Shown here piece after piece: positions 10,291-22,476 of a stretch of DNA of 64,000 bases. The position numbers and the translations under genes were made by a program. The stretch is from the NCBI GenBank assembly GCA_016648135.1, contig JADDOH010000178.1, forward strand, positions 248,001-312,000, given 5' to 3'. The first letter of the stretch is position 1, and every line of letters starts with the position of its first letter. The notes beneath the pieces are model-generated. The model had not been told where the DNA came from and searched no databases. It saw only the letters and a list, made by a program, of their open reading frames with translations. The stretch comes from Agrypnia vestita. Lineage: Eukaryota > Arthropoda > Insecta > Trichoptera > Phryganeidae.

Positions 10291-11780
10291 TTCATTGTCC
10301 GAAAGATGTACAAGTAAAATAAAGAATGTGCCCGTGTAGCGGATATCCGTTTAAGACAGCAGCGAGGACTGGCAGTCGTCCAGTTTCGGAGACTCAATGA
10401 TAATATGTCATCTGAGGCAATTGCACAAGATTGCTGACGAGGTATTAACTTAGTATTATTATTAGGTATTATTAATTGCATTATTAATTATTTTTGGATA
10501 TCCACGTTCAGTCCATTTATACATTTGTTTTGTCTTGACTTACTAATATAACCGTAATAAAAAATACAGCTAGATTTACATACACGAATACATGGCGCAA
10601 TTATTTTGTCGCCTAGATAGGATATGCAGGACTTCAGAACATAACTAAAAAAATTAAATACTACAGAACACAAATGCTTTGGTATATTCTGCGCTGTTGT
10701 GAGTACAATACAAATATAGTCATCGTACAGAGATCTTCATTGATCTTGAGTCTGAGCCTTTGGTCTTCACTATCCCCACACTAGATCCTGTGTTAGTTAC
10801 AAAACGTAACACAAGATCTAGTATGGGGACCCAAAAGAGGAATCTGTAGTCCAATAGCGACGAAAGGACAGCAACCCACGGAGGACCTGGTCTGGGGACC
10901 CAGCAGCAGAATCCGGGGTCATCGAATCACCGAGGGTTACTCTTTATTTTACCTACGCCCCTGAGGAAGTGTACCCAATAGCTCGAGCAGATAGAACGCC
11001 ATCCGCGCAACCGCGTTATATATATTTGTGTAAAGTATACGCATACAGTAGAGAGTAGTAAAGAGTATGCTGTTCGAATCTATGTTTCTTCGGCGGCTCC
11101 ATCTCATAAGGCTGGTTTAGTGGAGGTGATATCTGAAGAGCCGCAAACTTCTCTTCAAGGAGCCGCATGCAGATCGCGAGCCGCAATCTGCCGACCAATG
11201 ATAAAACATATAAAAATATGATGAAAGGCAAAAAAATTAGTAAAGAGTGTAGAAGTTCTCTCACATACCTGTAGACTTCAACCAATTAGAATAAAATCTC
11301 AATGGAGGATTAAAGTGCTGAGATTATGCCTTTGTACAAAGGCGAAGAATCATATATGTAGTGCGGGAATCCCATCACAGAACATCAACCCTATTATTCA
11401 AATTTACACTGCCTAGACCGTGCTCGGAAAAAGTGTTTTTTGTGGGTTTAAATAAAATAATAGATCACCGCGAAGGGCGAAAAACAACATTTAAAAAATA
11501 CATTGTTATGTAGAAATTTTGTCACGATTCTTACGTATTTTCTGGGTCGTATAGTTACATATTTTAAAAATACACATTCAGGCTGTAGTGTATAATAACT
11601 CAGGTGGTATTTCGCTCCAGCTATTTCACATTTCAGTCAGGGGTTCCATTGAATAAGACCGTTACGTGTGTGTTTTCCAAAACCACCCTAAAGAAAAATC
11701 TTGGAGTCGTGTGAAAAATGAGGGTGACATTTCGCTGAATTTTCTGAGACGGTCCATCGGTCAATTTTTTTATTAGTTGA
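10291..11780. other. Anonymous sequence with one hairpin
   Basis: Nothing recognised apart from the hairpin at 10774-10828. Minus frames at 10488-10673 and 11016-11285 show no family signal. Confidence 0.5.
10774..10828. repeat. 24-bp imperfect hairpin
   Basis: CCCCACACTAGATCCTGTGT pairs with ACACAAGATCTAGTATGGGG around a short centre containing GTTACAAAACGTAAC. Two mismatches. Confidence 0.8.
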
Positions 11781-11825
11781 TTACATTATGATATTTGAAA
11801 TAGGTGAAACATATACATAGTTGTA

Positions 11826-11940
11826 ATAATAAATGTTTTACGTGCTACCTCTCTAAGAAAGCAGAATCGCTCGTGTTTAGAGAGGGAGTTCGTTTACAGT
11901 GTAATATAATTAAAGTAATGTACATAATTCAGTCTAAACC
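11826..11940 (+). repeat. Dispersed repeat D, copy 1
   Basis: Shares TCTAAGAAAGCAGAA, then CTCGTGTTTAGAGAGGGAGT and AGTGTAATATAATTAAAG, with 28858-28955. No coding content. Confidence 0.7.
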
Positions 11941-11974
11941 AGTATTCATTGAAGTAAATTAAATATTTGTAACG

Positions 11975-12165
11975 GATCTGAATGACGTCTGTCCGATGAA
12001 AGAGAGTGACAGACGGCATGGAAGAAAGAGAGAGCGAAAGATATAAAGCACGAGGCGCCATTTTGGGGGCTATTTACCACGCAACGTTGACCGTGTTCTT
12101 ACCTTATTCGTTTACCAAGTTATTGCCGCGGGAACATATTGTAAACCAAATAAATATTAAGACGT
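11975..12165 (+). mobile_element. LTR-like repeat E, copy 1
   Basis: ACAGACGGCATGGAAGAAAG, a GATATAAAGC TATA-like word, TTTACCACGCAACG and an AAATAAATATTAAG stretch occur in the same order (with changes) on the minus strand of 28195-28385. The layout suggests promoter, start region and poly-A signal of an LTR, but no primer site follows. Confidence 0.4.
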
Positions 12166-12735
12166 AGCCAACGTATTTTGTTTTTCTCCGGACACACGAG
12201 AAAGAACGTAGCGATATGTTTGGTTGAAATATTTTAGGTTTACATTTACAAACTATCTACAGATAGACCTACTCAGTTAAAAAGTTCAATAATGACTATA
12301 AGATACGATTTAAAACAATAAGGTGAATAGCATGTTACAGAAAACACTTTTTTATGGTTGAAAAATTAAAGACATTGTACAAAATATATAAATAGTTCTG
12401 TAAGGGATTCCCGCACTCCATGTATACTTTTTACGATTGTAAAGATACATAACAGTAACCCTTCTCAAAACCATTACAGTGCATCTCTTAACTAATTGTT
12501 TGAAGTTATGGAGAAACGAAAAAAATATTGGTGTATTAAGATGGGTTATTAATCTTTTCTGACAGTTTTACTACCAAAATTTCCTCGCACTGATTAACTC
12601 AGATACCGTTTGTTAAGAATATTTCTATGAGGATCGCTATGGCTTTTGTATTACCGTCACATATTTTACTTTATTGGAAAATGAAAGAAAGGCCAGTTTA
12701 TATAAGATTGTATTTACTCAGTAATTTTTCAGATT

Positions 12736-12736
12736 G

Positions 12737-12767
<31 letters not shown>

Positions 12768-12803
12768 TATATTATATATATATATATATATTTATTTATT
12801 TAT
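12736..12803. repeat. Poly-A, (AT)n and (TTTA)n compound microsatellite
   Basis: About 18 A, then TA repeats, then TTTATTTATTTATT. Confidence 0.9.
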
Positions 12804-12959
12804 TAATCAACGCCCTACTAGACTTTTACACTACAAGAAAATTAAAAGAATTTTTATATACCTAACATAAAACACGTTTTAAAGTAAATCCGACTCATCG
12901 GAGTGGTTACTGAGCGTTACTGAGAAAAGATGTTACACGTCTTTTGCGACTACTGTAAG

Positions 12960-13543
12960 ATTCGCTCAATTTTTTTAATGCATTTCTGATTCTTTTTCTT
13001 CTTTTTTTAGATCCTTGATCTGTTTTGACAGGTCAGTCCTGGTCTTGTGACGAGGACGTCCAGCTCTCTTTTCATCTCTTTTGTTGGTCTCCCTGGTGGT
13101 CGGCGCTCCTCTGGGAAGTCTCATATGTTCCATTCTCTCGACATGGTTCCTCCAGAAACGCCTTCTCTGCCTGCTCAATGTCTTGTATGTCGCAGGTTCT
13201 GCGGATTTCCGCTTTGGGTACTCTGTCACTGAGGGTCTTGCCCCCAATGGGTCTTATAGTCTTCATCTCGGTAGTTCTGAGGAGGTGTTTAGTTCTCACC
13301 GTGTCCGCTCTTGCTTCGATACCGTATGTCATGATAGCTCTCGTATATACTCGTATATATTCTGACTTTGCTTTCCACTAGCATATGTTTATTGGCCCAT
13401 ATAGTGTCTCTTAAGAATTCGGAGATAACCGCTGCTTTGTTTGTCTGCTGTTTGACTTCATTATACAGATCGCTGTAGCTAGATATCTCCACCCCAAGGT
13501 ACTTAAATTTCATGACCTGTTCTATTGGTTTAACACATTTCAC
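12960..13543 (-). mobile_element. RTE-like LINE, C-terminal reverse transcriptase (frameshifted)
   Basis: Read on the minus strand from 13543: KFKYLGVEISSYSDL, TNKAAVISEFLRDTIWANKH, then in other frames LLRTTEMKTIRPIGGKTLSD and RRRFWRNHVERMEHMRLPRG, GRPRHKTRTDLSKQIKDL, ending in a GAA/AAG-rich tail near 12975-13010. This is the region after the polymerase core of an endonuclease-reverse-transcriptase LINE. It needs two frame changes. Close relatives lie at 23040-23650, 36962-37745 and 48983-49580. Confidence 0.85.
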
Positions 13544-13544
13544 T

Positions 13545-13978
13545 ATAGTAATAAGGATCTGCGTTACTGTTTAAATATAAAATGATGTTATAATGTTAAT
13601 CTCGGCTTGTATCAATCGTGTGAAAATGGGTAGCAGTGCCGCCCTTATTAATACGGCGAATCGTACGGTGAGCAAGTTACAACCTTTGCTGAATTTATGG
13701 TCCCCAAATATCTATTTATATTCACTGAACTAACCGGCCGACCCGCACACTGAGGGATGTGCGCGCGGCGGCAGGAGCCGGGAATGGTAAATGTACCGCC
13801 GGCTTATTTGGACAAGGCTTTTAATCTTGAAAGAAAGGGTACTTACAAATGTCCAACAATACTTATTTTAATTCGTGAACTCAATATTTTCTGGATCGAA
13901 ATTTTATTTCGTCAGGCGACTTGTTGGATATGGAAAATGAAGAAAAAAGTATTCACTTTTATTGATGATATATCCTTA
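13545..13978. other. Anonymous sequence
   Basis: No gene recognised. The plus frame at 13757-13999 runs into repeat family A and is not coding by any motif. Confidence 0.5.
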
Positions 13979-14516
13979 TTTTTACTCCCTTTATATTAAC
14001 TCGTGGCGTCTGCTTGCTTGCCGTCAACGAAAACCTTTGATCGATTTTTGACCCTTTTCCCGTGATCCAATCGAGCTGAAACTTGGCATGTAGACTCGTG
14101 GCGACGATCAAGAAGATCTATCAAATTTTCGTTAAAAAAATTAATAATTATAGTATAATTACGGATTTTAAAAATTTTATTGGTTTTTTCAAATTGGAAT
14201 CATTAGAAAAGTTTGATTACGGCGGCCCGATAACGTCGCGGAATATTTTCTAAATTTGAATTACTCCATTGGTATGCATAATAGGTACTTCACTACGAAT
14301 GTCGAAAATATAAATTGACTGACAAATGTTTTTAGAATTTAATCTTCAAAGCATGAAGTGTCTTATCAAAGCTCAAAACATCTGACATTTTAGAAATATA
14401 CTAAATTACTGTCAGTTTAGTGTTATGTTATATGTTTTAATTCGTCTTTAATTGTTGTTATATTTTACAAAGAAAGGGAGTATAATAAAAACTTGGTTTT
14501 TATGGGTTAATTTTTA
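13979..14516 (-). repeat. Dispersed repeat family A, copy 2 (long form)
   Basis: Runs from TTTTTACTCCCTTT through GATCCAATCGAGCTGAAAC to CTTGGTTTTTATGGGTTAA. TTTTTACTCCCTTT and AAAGGGAGTATAATAAAAA near the two ends are inverted. It shares the central GATAACGTCGCGGAATATTT with copy 3. Confidence 0.75.
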
Positions 14517-15300
14517 ACCTCTTTAATACCTAGTTACTGTATTTTAGATTAGTTTAAACAGCGCTTGTAAATGACATGGATGTGTCTAAACCGGTAGCGA
14601 ATTTAAAAAATATATTATTATTATATTTATTTATAAAGTAGATACATAATCATTTTTTTTATAATAAATTAATTCTATGTTATAAAATTTTAAAGATATT
14701 ACAGTCCCCATTATATGGGCCAAAGCTCGAGCTAATGGAAGGAGTATTTAGAAGCCAAATTAGAGTAGAAAAGCAGAAACCATTTAGAAATAGTAATTTT
14801 TTATACAGAAATCATTTGAGACATGTGGGCAATGTAACAAATGTGTATATCCAATAAAAAAATTAATGCTGTTATCGAGAATTACTAATTTTTAATGTAC
14901 TGAACTCGAGATTTTATAGAAAACATAGCTTATAAATTTATAGGAAAAAAATTTTGGAAGGGATAGATACATAAAATCTAGAATTCAGTACATTTTAAAT
15001 AAGTAATCCTCGGTGACTGTATTCAAAATATTTATATTTTTTTTGGATATTGCTGCCTTTGTTTTTATACCCCACAATTGTCATTAAACAAATTATTGAA
15101 ACAAAAAAAGAAATAAATAAATTTCATCAGATAATTATGTTTATTGTAAAGTTATCAAAACGATAATGATGAAGAATAAGTTGCCGTGAAATTTTATCCC
15201 CAAATCTCCAGCATTTTAAACTAACTATCTTCCCCGGAGGGGTGGGCAAAGAGAATATAACGGCGCACCCCTCATCCACTTTTATACATATTCTCATGCG
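14517..15300. other. AT-rich sequence, no gene recognised
   Basis: No motif, repeat or plausible frame identified. Confidence 0.5.
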
Positions 15301-15305
15301 AGCTA

Positions 15306-15566
15306 TTGGTTTTTGAAGCTTTCAACAGAGCCATTCTCCAATATTTGGTTAATTTGGCCTCACCTTGTTTCTGCAGCATTCATCACTCGCTCATAAATTT
15401 TCTTCACCATCCTCCCCTTGCACATACGTTTCACATGACCAAACTCTCTGAGCAATCCTTTAGTTACTCTTTCTACTACTCTGGTGCGTTCATTTTTCAC
15501 TCTGTCGCAGAAATATTTCTATACACACGCCGAAGCAACCGAATTTCTACCGCATTCATTTTATTA
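15306..15566 (-). mobile_element. LINE fragment, reverse-transcriptase C-terminus (LINE family F)
   Basis: The minus strand reads MNAVEIRLLRRVYRN, then (other frame) KNERTRVVERVTKGLLREFG and HVKRMCKGRMVKKIYERV, then GQINQILENGSVESFKN. This is the same module as 35895-36380 and 38310-38760 (LRWFGHIEH, WFGHVVRMNEERIVRKIYN). Frameshifts and a stop after AAETR break it. Confidence 0.75.
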
Positions 15567-15569
15567 AAA

Positions 15570-16400
15570 AAAAAATTTCTATGTAAATTTCAGGCTTAAT
15601 TTTCGTATAGATCAGCATCAAAACTCCATTCTGTACCTTTTGTCTTTGTCTTGCCTAAGCAACATACATGTAAATGTGAGAATGCAGTAACTGCTTACTT
15701 AAAAAAATACTTTAAATAAAATTAATTAAATTTTTAAATGTCGCTAATAGCATTTATAATTTATTTATTTATTTATGAAACGATTCCCCAAGCACATTTC
15801 AAAAGTATTGCTTTTTCATAAGAAAAAATTGACAATTTCTTTAATTTCTATTTTAGGAATATACAGCGTTATACGACGTAGATGAGCCTTTATTATTTTA
15901 ATTTTTTGATATTTTTATTAAGTTTCACTTATTTGTCAGCGAGAAATCTGTTATTAAGTAGTTGAATAAGTGCTTCTATTTCTTTAAAGACTATTTTTTA
16001 AATACCCTTATATACATTAATGTGACATTTATAAAATCTTTGAAGCTGTTAAGTAATTCATAATAATTAATTGCCTTCAACATCATTTCTTGACCTTTCG
16101 TACAAGTTGATTTGAAGTGATCTTTGAGAATACAGATATCAAAGGTCAAATGTGGCAGCGCAGGAAACGTATCGCGGCCAGCTGTCAGAACCACCCGCGG
16201 TGCGACCCTCGCCTTGGGAAACATCACTAATTACTTTATGGTAGTCAACTTTCTAAGACATGGTGCCATAGCCTAAGGAAAAATCTCACAGAGTTAAAGG
16301 TTCTAGAAGTCAGACAAGCCTTCACAATGAGGAACCTTTTTGTTTAGGGTTTATACCACCCTGGGAGCCTGATTTGAGGTGGAAATTGGGTGGGTTTTGC
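15570..16400. other. AT-rich sequence, no gene recognised
   Basis: Contains a (TTTA)n run at about 15760-15778. The minus frame at 15991-16227 has no family motif. Confidence 0.5.
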
Positions 16401-16404
16401 AAGG

Positions 16405-16515
16405 ATGTGATTTTTTCTATCAACGTGGAGCTTCTCCCCCGTGACTAAAATGCAACGTTTCCCGATGCACGTATGTCTGATAGAAAATAAGTTCATGTAC
16501 TTATTTAGAAATTAA
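16405..16515 (+). repeat. Dispersed repeat G, copy 1
   Basis: GGAGCTTCTCCCCCGTGACT and ATGCAACGTTTCCC match GGAGCTCCTCCGCCGTGACT and ATGCAACTTTCCCC at 38826-38910. In both places a reverse-transcriptase fragment follows within about 100 bp, so this may be part of a LINE. Confidence 0.5.
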
Positions 16516-16534
16516 ATATCTAAAGTGAAATGTA

Positions 16535-16745
16535 CTATTTGTAGACAACGCCCATGATCTTCAAACACTGGTAAAAAATATAAATGAATCAAGTAACAAG
16601 TACAGCCTGAATATGATCACCCGTAAACCTCAAATGTGAATAGCACCAAAAATATTGCGTTCTATACCAAACATAATAATTAACACTGAAAATAGGATCC
16701 ACCTCAAGAAGTAATACCTCGAATAGCAATGGCAAAATGTGCGAT
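16535..16745 (+). mobile_element. LINE fragment around the YADD box
   Basis: From 16535 the frame reads LFVDNAHDLQTLVKNI then NESSNKYSLNMITRKPQM and a stop at 16637-16639. The pattern (box with DNA where DDA is expected, then helix and N-x-x-K/R) fits the residues just after YADD in non-LTR reverse transcriptases. Very short and broken. Confidence 0.5.
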
Positions 16746-16749
16746 TCTC

Positions 16750-17320
16750 AGAATGAGCCCTTTCTTTCTAACCATGACCTAAGCCTGCAACAAAAACTTT
16801 AGGTGGTTCGATGTTGGTGTAGCGGTTTATAATTTAAAAAATGTGGTTATTAGAATTATAAAGGTTCATTGAGATTTGTTCAAGTGGAGAGAAGCGTTCA
16901 TTTGCGGGAGTTCAAATTCACCAACGAGGCGAGAAGTTGGTTGGCAGATGAAAACAGAAACGATGCTCACAGCATGAATCTAGACCCCAAATTAAGATGG
17001 AAAATGCTACCTTTGAGATGACTGGATTCTGGTGTGAGATGCAAGAATCCCTTTTTTCTTCCATGTTTCTGGTCCAAATATCGACACCACACTCCCGTCG
17101 ATTGCCAATTAATTAAATATGTACCGAGATTACACAATTCACGGTTTAATAATAGATACGGTAGTTACAATGGGCGGTTTCTTCACTCGAAGATAACAAT
17201 AGATGCGGTAATTACAATAAGTAGTTTCTTCACTCGAAGACAATTAAGAAGTGATAGATGCGGTAGAAATAACCAATTATTTTAGGTCAAGTCCATACAG
17301 GACAACAAATGTCGCTAGAC
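16750..17320. other. Anonymous sequence
   Basis: A roughly 47-bp near-repeat (CACTCGAAGATAACAATAGATGCGGTA-like wording) recurs at about 17180-17262. No gene recognised. Confidence 0.45.
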
Positions 17321-17329
17321 GTAAAAAAA

Positions 17330-18001
17330 AGTAACCCATAAAAACTAAGTTTTTACTATACTCCCTTTTTTTGTAAAATATAATAATAATTAAAGACGAA
17401 TTAAAATATATAACATAACACTAAACTTACAGAAATTTAATATATTTCTAAAATGTCAGATGTTTTGAGATGCCAAGATTTTGATAGATTCAATTATCAT
17501 CAATATCGTACCTTATGAATTTCCAGCGTCAAATGATTTAGTCAGAATCAGATTTGAGTAATGTAGAATTCTTCAAAACTAAGCAGAAATCTAAAAGAAA
17601 TAAATTATTATTTTATTTTTTCCCAAAAAACCCAATTTTGCTGTCATCTGTGAACCAATTGTTTTGTAAATTTTCGAAATTCGTAGTGATGTACCTACCG
17701 ACGGAGTAATTTAAATTTAGAAAATATTCCGCGACGTTATCGGGCTGCCGCGCCGTTGCTAATCAAACTTTTCTAATGTTCCAATTTGGAAAAACCAATA
17801 AAAATTTAAAAAATCAGAAATTATACTTTAATTGTTAATTTTTTTTAACAAAAATTTGATAGATCTTCCTGATCGTCACCACGTGTCTGCTTGCCAAGTT
17901 TCAGCTCGATTGGATCACGGGAAAAGGGTCAAAAATTGATCCAAAGTTTTTATTGACGACAAGCAAGCAGACACCACGAGTTAATATAAAGGAAGTAAAA
18001 A
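17330..18001 (+). repeat. Dispersed repeat family A, copy 3 (long form)
   Basis: Starts GTAACCCATAAAAACTAAG, ends AATATAAAGGAAGTAAAA, and holds CAGCTCGATTGGATCACGGG. It shares the AAATATTCCGCGACGTTATC centre with copy 2 and is the longest copy, about 670 bp. Confidence 0.75.
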
Positions 18002-18209
18002 AAGGTGGTGGACGGAGTGGGACTTAATTAGGAATAAAGAAAGAATTAATGAGGACAACAATTGGTGGACCTCCATCTTACCGAAGTCCAATTCAACCAC
18101 AACAATCGTCTCCATTTTTCCATATCTAAAACTGGCCAAACCAGATGTTATATTTTAACTACTCTTTTATAAATAGTGGAGGCATGCTCACTAAGCCATG
18201 AATTAATCA

Positions 18210-18560
18210 ATCAAACTATTAATCTTGAGATGTGGCTGTATAAACCCACACAGAGAGTTTCCTTGATGGATACACTTACGAATGTTTGAAGTTCTCCGGC
18301 GTATGAAAAATAATCCGAGAAGTACTGCGGACTATCAAGGTGAACAAAATTAACTATCTCGGAAATATTATGAGAGAACTAAAGTACATTATTTAGCAGC
18401 TAATCATACAGTGGAAAATAAGTAGAAAAGGAAGCGTAGGGAGATGCGACTTCCCAAGCAAGTAACCTAAGGAACCGGAACTACAGTTAGTCGACTGAAT
18501 TATTTCATGCGGCGGTAAATAGTCATGAGCCCCAGTATGATCACCAATCTGCGAACTGCA
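18210..18560 (+). mobile_element. LINE fragment, post-polymerase domain
   Basis: Three frames give LEMWLYK, EVLRRMKNNPRSTADYQGEQ, YYERTKVHYLAANHTVENK and TELFHAAVNSHE. The order matches LINE C-termini of the FEIWMQRRML...EVLQR type seen at 55634-55776. Stops and shifts throughout. Confidence 0.65.
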
Positions 18561-18564
18561 ATTA

Positions 18565-20015
18565 GTAGAAGAAGAAGATAATCCTAATTGTTGGTCGGAC
18601 AGTGATGGAATTTATTGTACACAAATACTATATCATATAATATTCGATTTTTACGCTAAGACAGAGGGTCAGTGAATGGACACCCACCGCTTTCCCAGAA
18701 CCGTTTTATGAGCGAAAGCTCCCATATCGATCCTACTCATACGTCGCCAGGTTGACAATTTTTTACTCTAAAGGCCATCTCCATGTCACGTCGTGTAAAG
18801 GGCGACGGGACCCGGAGAGGCCCGCAATAGTCCATTTACTGTACCTCCTCCACAAATCACACTTAGGAAATATCAAAGAAAAAACATAAAATAAAGGTAA
18901 AAGAACAAAAAGGTAAGATAACATATAGCAAACAAGTAGAAAGTTCATTTAAAAAGATAAATAAATAAATAACAAAGACTATATAAGGAATTAGGGTGGG
19001 AAGGAGGACAGTGAGGAGATGTTATGGAAAAGGACACAATCCCTAATAGGGAAGGAAAAAAACAAGGATCACACTATAAGATGGAGTTCAGGTCCGTGCA
19101 CCACGTGTCCACAGTCTAGAGAGAAATCAAACACACACGAAGGGTCAGCAAAAAATCCCCGCTTTCATACAGTGCGAGTATTTAAACATGCCCCAGACAG
19201 ACGTCATAATGCCACAACACCCATATGTTTGATATGTGCTGAACACACTATGTACAAGCACTGATGCTCACGTCAGCACGTGGAATAGTGTGTACAGCAG
19301 CATACATGTGTGCACAACTCTTACATAGGTACTTATTCACTGTGATATTTTATCTATATAAATGATATATCATCTAACTGTGATATTTTATTTATATAAA
19401 TATTAATCACATGAATATTTATTTTATACATTGTATTAAATGACATTATATATACTTAAAATTAGTTTTCCTCGGCCCATTATTTCCATGGTACTAAGGA
19501 ACTTTCATAGTGATGGGAGATGTTTCGTACGTAGTATTATACCTTTTGAGTAGATATAGATATCCAGTATGTCCCTCATTTCCCCCGTTTGTTTGAGGAA
19601 CTTCGAATTCACTCACAGGGAGCCCCAATAGTACCAATAGTATACACATTAAATGTGCAAACTAGCTTTGGCAAAGTTAGCTTCCTGTGGATGTTAAATC
19701 CCCCTCTCATTCCTGTGGATGTTAATTCCCCCTCTCATCCCCGTCCCCGTGTATCCTCTGGACCATACTTGAGATGCATTAGTTGCACATACTTGTGTAC
19801 AGACAGCTTTGCGGTGTTCAGCTGGAGTGGACGATATCATGATGAAGCGATGTTAAGCAGTGCTGAAGGAGTTTCTCCTACTATTTGCAAATCGTTAACT
19901 TGTACTATAAGTCAGACCGTTATGGATATGGGGTCCATGAATGCACATACAATTTTCTTTAAGCTTTATACCTTACTTTTACTTTTCTTGAAGCTTTATA
20001 CCGTCAATTTATGTA
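18565..20015. other. Anonymous sequence with a short tandem duplication
   Basis: No recognised gene. The 144-codon frame at 19589-20023 (+) spans a tandem duplication and ends in leucine-rich low complexity. It has no family motif and is not called. Confidence 0.5.
19683..19740. repeat. 28-bp tandem duplication
   Basis: TCCTGTGGATGTTAAATCCC... is followed at a 28-bp period by TCCTGTGGATGTTAATTCCC..., each ending in CCTCTCAT. Confidence 0.85.
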
Positions 20016-20017
20016 TA

Positions 20018-20180
20018 TTATAGATGTTTCACAGAGACGAAAATGTATATTTTTTTTTATTAAGGGAGAGTAGGTATAAAAGTATTTTACGGGTGTACAT
20101 AGGACTTACGTACGGTTGGCTTAAGTGATCACTTTACACATATGTAACGTTCGCCATTTCCATGGTAGAATACCAAATAA
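20018..20180 (-). mobile_element. MITE family B, partial copy
   Basis: Begins TTATAGATGTTTCACAGAGA and contains GGCTTAAGTGATCACTTTAC and ACGTTCGCCATTTCCATGG, the reverse complement of the family centre. Confidence 0.7.
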
Positions 20181-20429
20181 TAGACATGGTATTCTTATAT
20201 ATAATAGTAAGTGAATAGAGGATACCGGGGTGAACAGTTTATACGAGCGAAAATTGGACGGAGTTCATCAGAAGTGATCTAAGCAATAGAGACAGCGTTA
20301 ATTAGTGCGAAAAAAGGAACAATTCAATAATTAGTGTGGAATATTCGGAAGACATTTAGCGATTATATAAGGTCGGTACTACAATTTAACTCGTATTCAG
20401 TACTTTCTTCGGTAATAAATTTTATTCTT

Positions 20430-20860
20430 CTTTCTCTTATCCCATTCCCATTTCATTTGGGGTCGGCTCTCCTTATTCTTTTTTTCCACGATTCCCTGTT
20501 CTGGGCCATTGCTTCGTCCAACTGGGCATTCTTCAGGTCCTTTTCCACACTAATCCACCACGTGGCGTTAGGTCAACCTCTATCTCTTTTTATTTCTTGT
20601 ATTTTGAGTGCGGAATGCACTGCATGATCTCCATGCCTCATTACATGACCATACCATCTCAGTCGCGATTCCTTCATCTTTTTAGTAATAGGGGCCACTC
20701 CAAAACTACCCCTGATATTCTCATTTCTCACTCTGTCACGTCCTGTTTCACCCCCAGACCATCTAAGCATCTTCATTTCACTGCTAGGGAGTTTTTGCTC
20801 GTGAACCTTCTTTACAGTCCAGCATTCTGAGCTGTAGATCACTGCAGTTTTGGGTACAAA
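20430..20860 (-). mobile_element. RTE-like LINE, reverse-transcriptase C-terminus
   Basis: On the minus strand an open frame reads AVIYSSECWTVKKVHEQKL, SSEMKMLRWSGGETGRDRVR, then WYGHVMRHGD, and past a stop NATWWISVEKDLKNAQLDEA and RRADPK. These are the usual final blocks (CWT, MLRW, RWYGHVMR, RADPK) of an arthropod endonuclease-reverse-transcriptase LINE. About 95 codons are open here, longer than in neighbouring relics. Confidence 0.85.
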
Positions 20861-20989
20861 ACCTTTAGTTCTCAAAGGTAAACGACTGTGTAATAAATTA
20901 TATCTTAATATTATATAAATATTTATATTATAATTATATTTGATTATCAAAGATTATTTATAATTATATAAATAATTTTTGGCAATAAA

Positions 20990-21050
20990 TCAAACTAAAT
21001 TAATTTCCAGTGTTTTCATTTGCCTCCCAAAGCCATGTCCCATGACAATT
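20990..21050 (-). mobile_element. SINE-2 body fragment
   Basis: AATTAATTTCCAGTGTTTTC then ATTTGCCTCC is the reverse complement of the SINE-2 body at 44757-44800 and also occurs at 62505-62560. Confidence 0.5.
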
Positions 21051-21059
21051 ATATAAAGT

Positions 21060-22340
21060 AGAAATCAAGTACATACCAATAACAGAAGATTAACTCCTGT
21101 GTGTCGGTGATGTAACGTAGGTCTACCTGTCATACAAAATATGAAATATCTACCTTATTTACGAAAACTAAAACGTCACATTTTTTCTAATCATACAATA
21201 GACATTTTCAGACCAAAATTACTAAATTTAACTGTTAGGAATGTACGGATTTTTTAATTAAAAAATATTTAATCATTACTCTCGTATTTTCAGCCAGTGT
21301 GCAAGAGAGAGCAGAATATTGTACATCGCAGTTAAATCGTGCAAGAAAGAGCACGATAATACCATACATTTCATGTAGGACAGAGATGGCGGCTGCTTGG
21401 GTTTCGGCGAAAGCAAAACAATATAGAGTCGGATAATATGTGTTAGACAAAGACGGAGTGCAGGCAACTGAAGCGAGCTGGCGACCGCTTCATTGTATTC
21501 AGTTGCCAATGAAACATCGGCGGAAGCGTACGCAAATTCGATTTTCCATACTTTTATAATAATTTACTAAAATAATGCAAATATGTATGTTTACCTTACA
21601 TAATTATATAAAGAGACCTTTTAAAAGTCTTATCTGTATCGTATTTATGTATATTTTATCACATATTAAAAACTATGCCGATTTTTAATCAGGTAACGCT
21701 GTGTTACTCCACCGTCCCCAAAGTTTTTTTTTAGCACAGTCTTTTAAGAGTTAAATAAAGGTAATATTATAAAAAAATGACATAAGATATATTTTTTCAA
21801 ATGTTTAAATCAGAGCAATGTTCCATTTCAACTTAACCACGTTACACATAATATAGGTGTATACTTACAGAGATATTCACATAATTAGATGCAATTTTAA
21901 CTCAGATCACAGCACCGGAGAGGAAAGGTTAATAGTCAATCCTCGTATTCCGTTGAATTTATCTACTGATTTATTTTATATATTTTTCGCAGCTTGCTGC
22001 CTCTCAAAAACATTACTAAAAAAGAAAAATTGTTTGTACACCGGCGGGCGGAATAAATAATGTGTGTACATATTCCTATCGGAGAGCATTTCTCCAGGCT
22101 GGAAATATTCCTGTCTGTAAATATTTCTCCCGGCTTCGGTGTGTGTCTTCGATAAAATTGGCCAAGATCTATGTGGTGTTATTTTTTTGGTCTCATTTCG
22201 GGGAGCTCGCAAATTACAAGACAAAATTAAGAACAAAAGTAATCAGAAGAAAGCACTCAATTGGTTCATTTTCTTTTGCTGTATTTTTGTTGAATTTGAG
22301 TAAATTCGTGCAAAAGAAAATTAAAACACGAAAAAAACGC
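21060..22340. other. Anonymous sequence
   Basis: No gene or repeat recognised. Short frames on both strands at 21235-22412 lack motifs. Confidence 0.5.
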
Positions 22341-22350
22341 TTTAAAAGGT

Positions 22351-22440
22351 CTTCTTCTTCTTCAACTTTGTTTAAACCAATAGTCTGTTTGTGCGGGAGT
22401 TTCCTCTTGTGATGCTGAATTCCAGCTATCTCTCCATCTG
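22351..22440 (-). mobile_element. RTE-like LINE 3' terminus with (GAA)n tail
   Basis: The minus strand reads RWRDSWNSASQEETPAQTDY, ending at a TGA (+ 22362-22364), then GAAGAAGAAG. It is the counterpart of RWRDSWTSVSQEQT at the end of 48983-49580. Confidence 0.7.
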
Positions 22441-22476
22441 CTACACCCTAAAGTGGAACAAATTGATTGATGTATG

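Noticed and set aside
13025..13381. Plus-strand frames of 60-118 codons
   Set aside because: Antisense shadows of the RTE-like LINE on the minus strand.
19589..20023. 144-codon open frame on the plus strand
   Set aside because: No domain or family motif, spans a 28-bp tandem duplication, and ends in low-complexity leucine-rich sequence. No splice or start context supports it.
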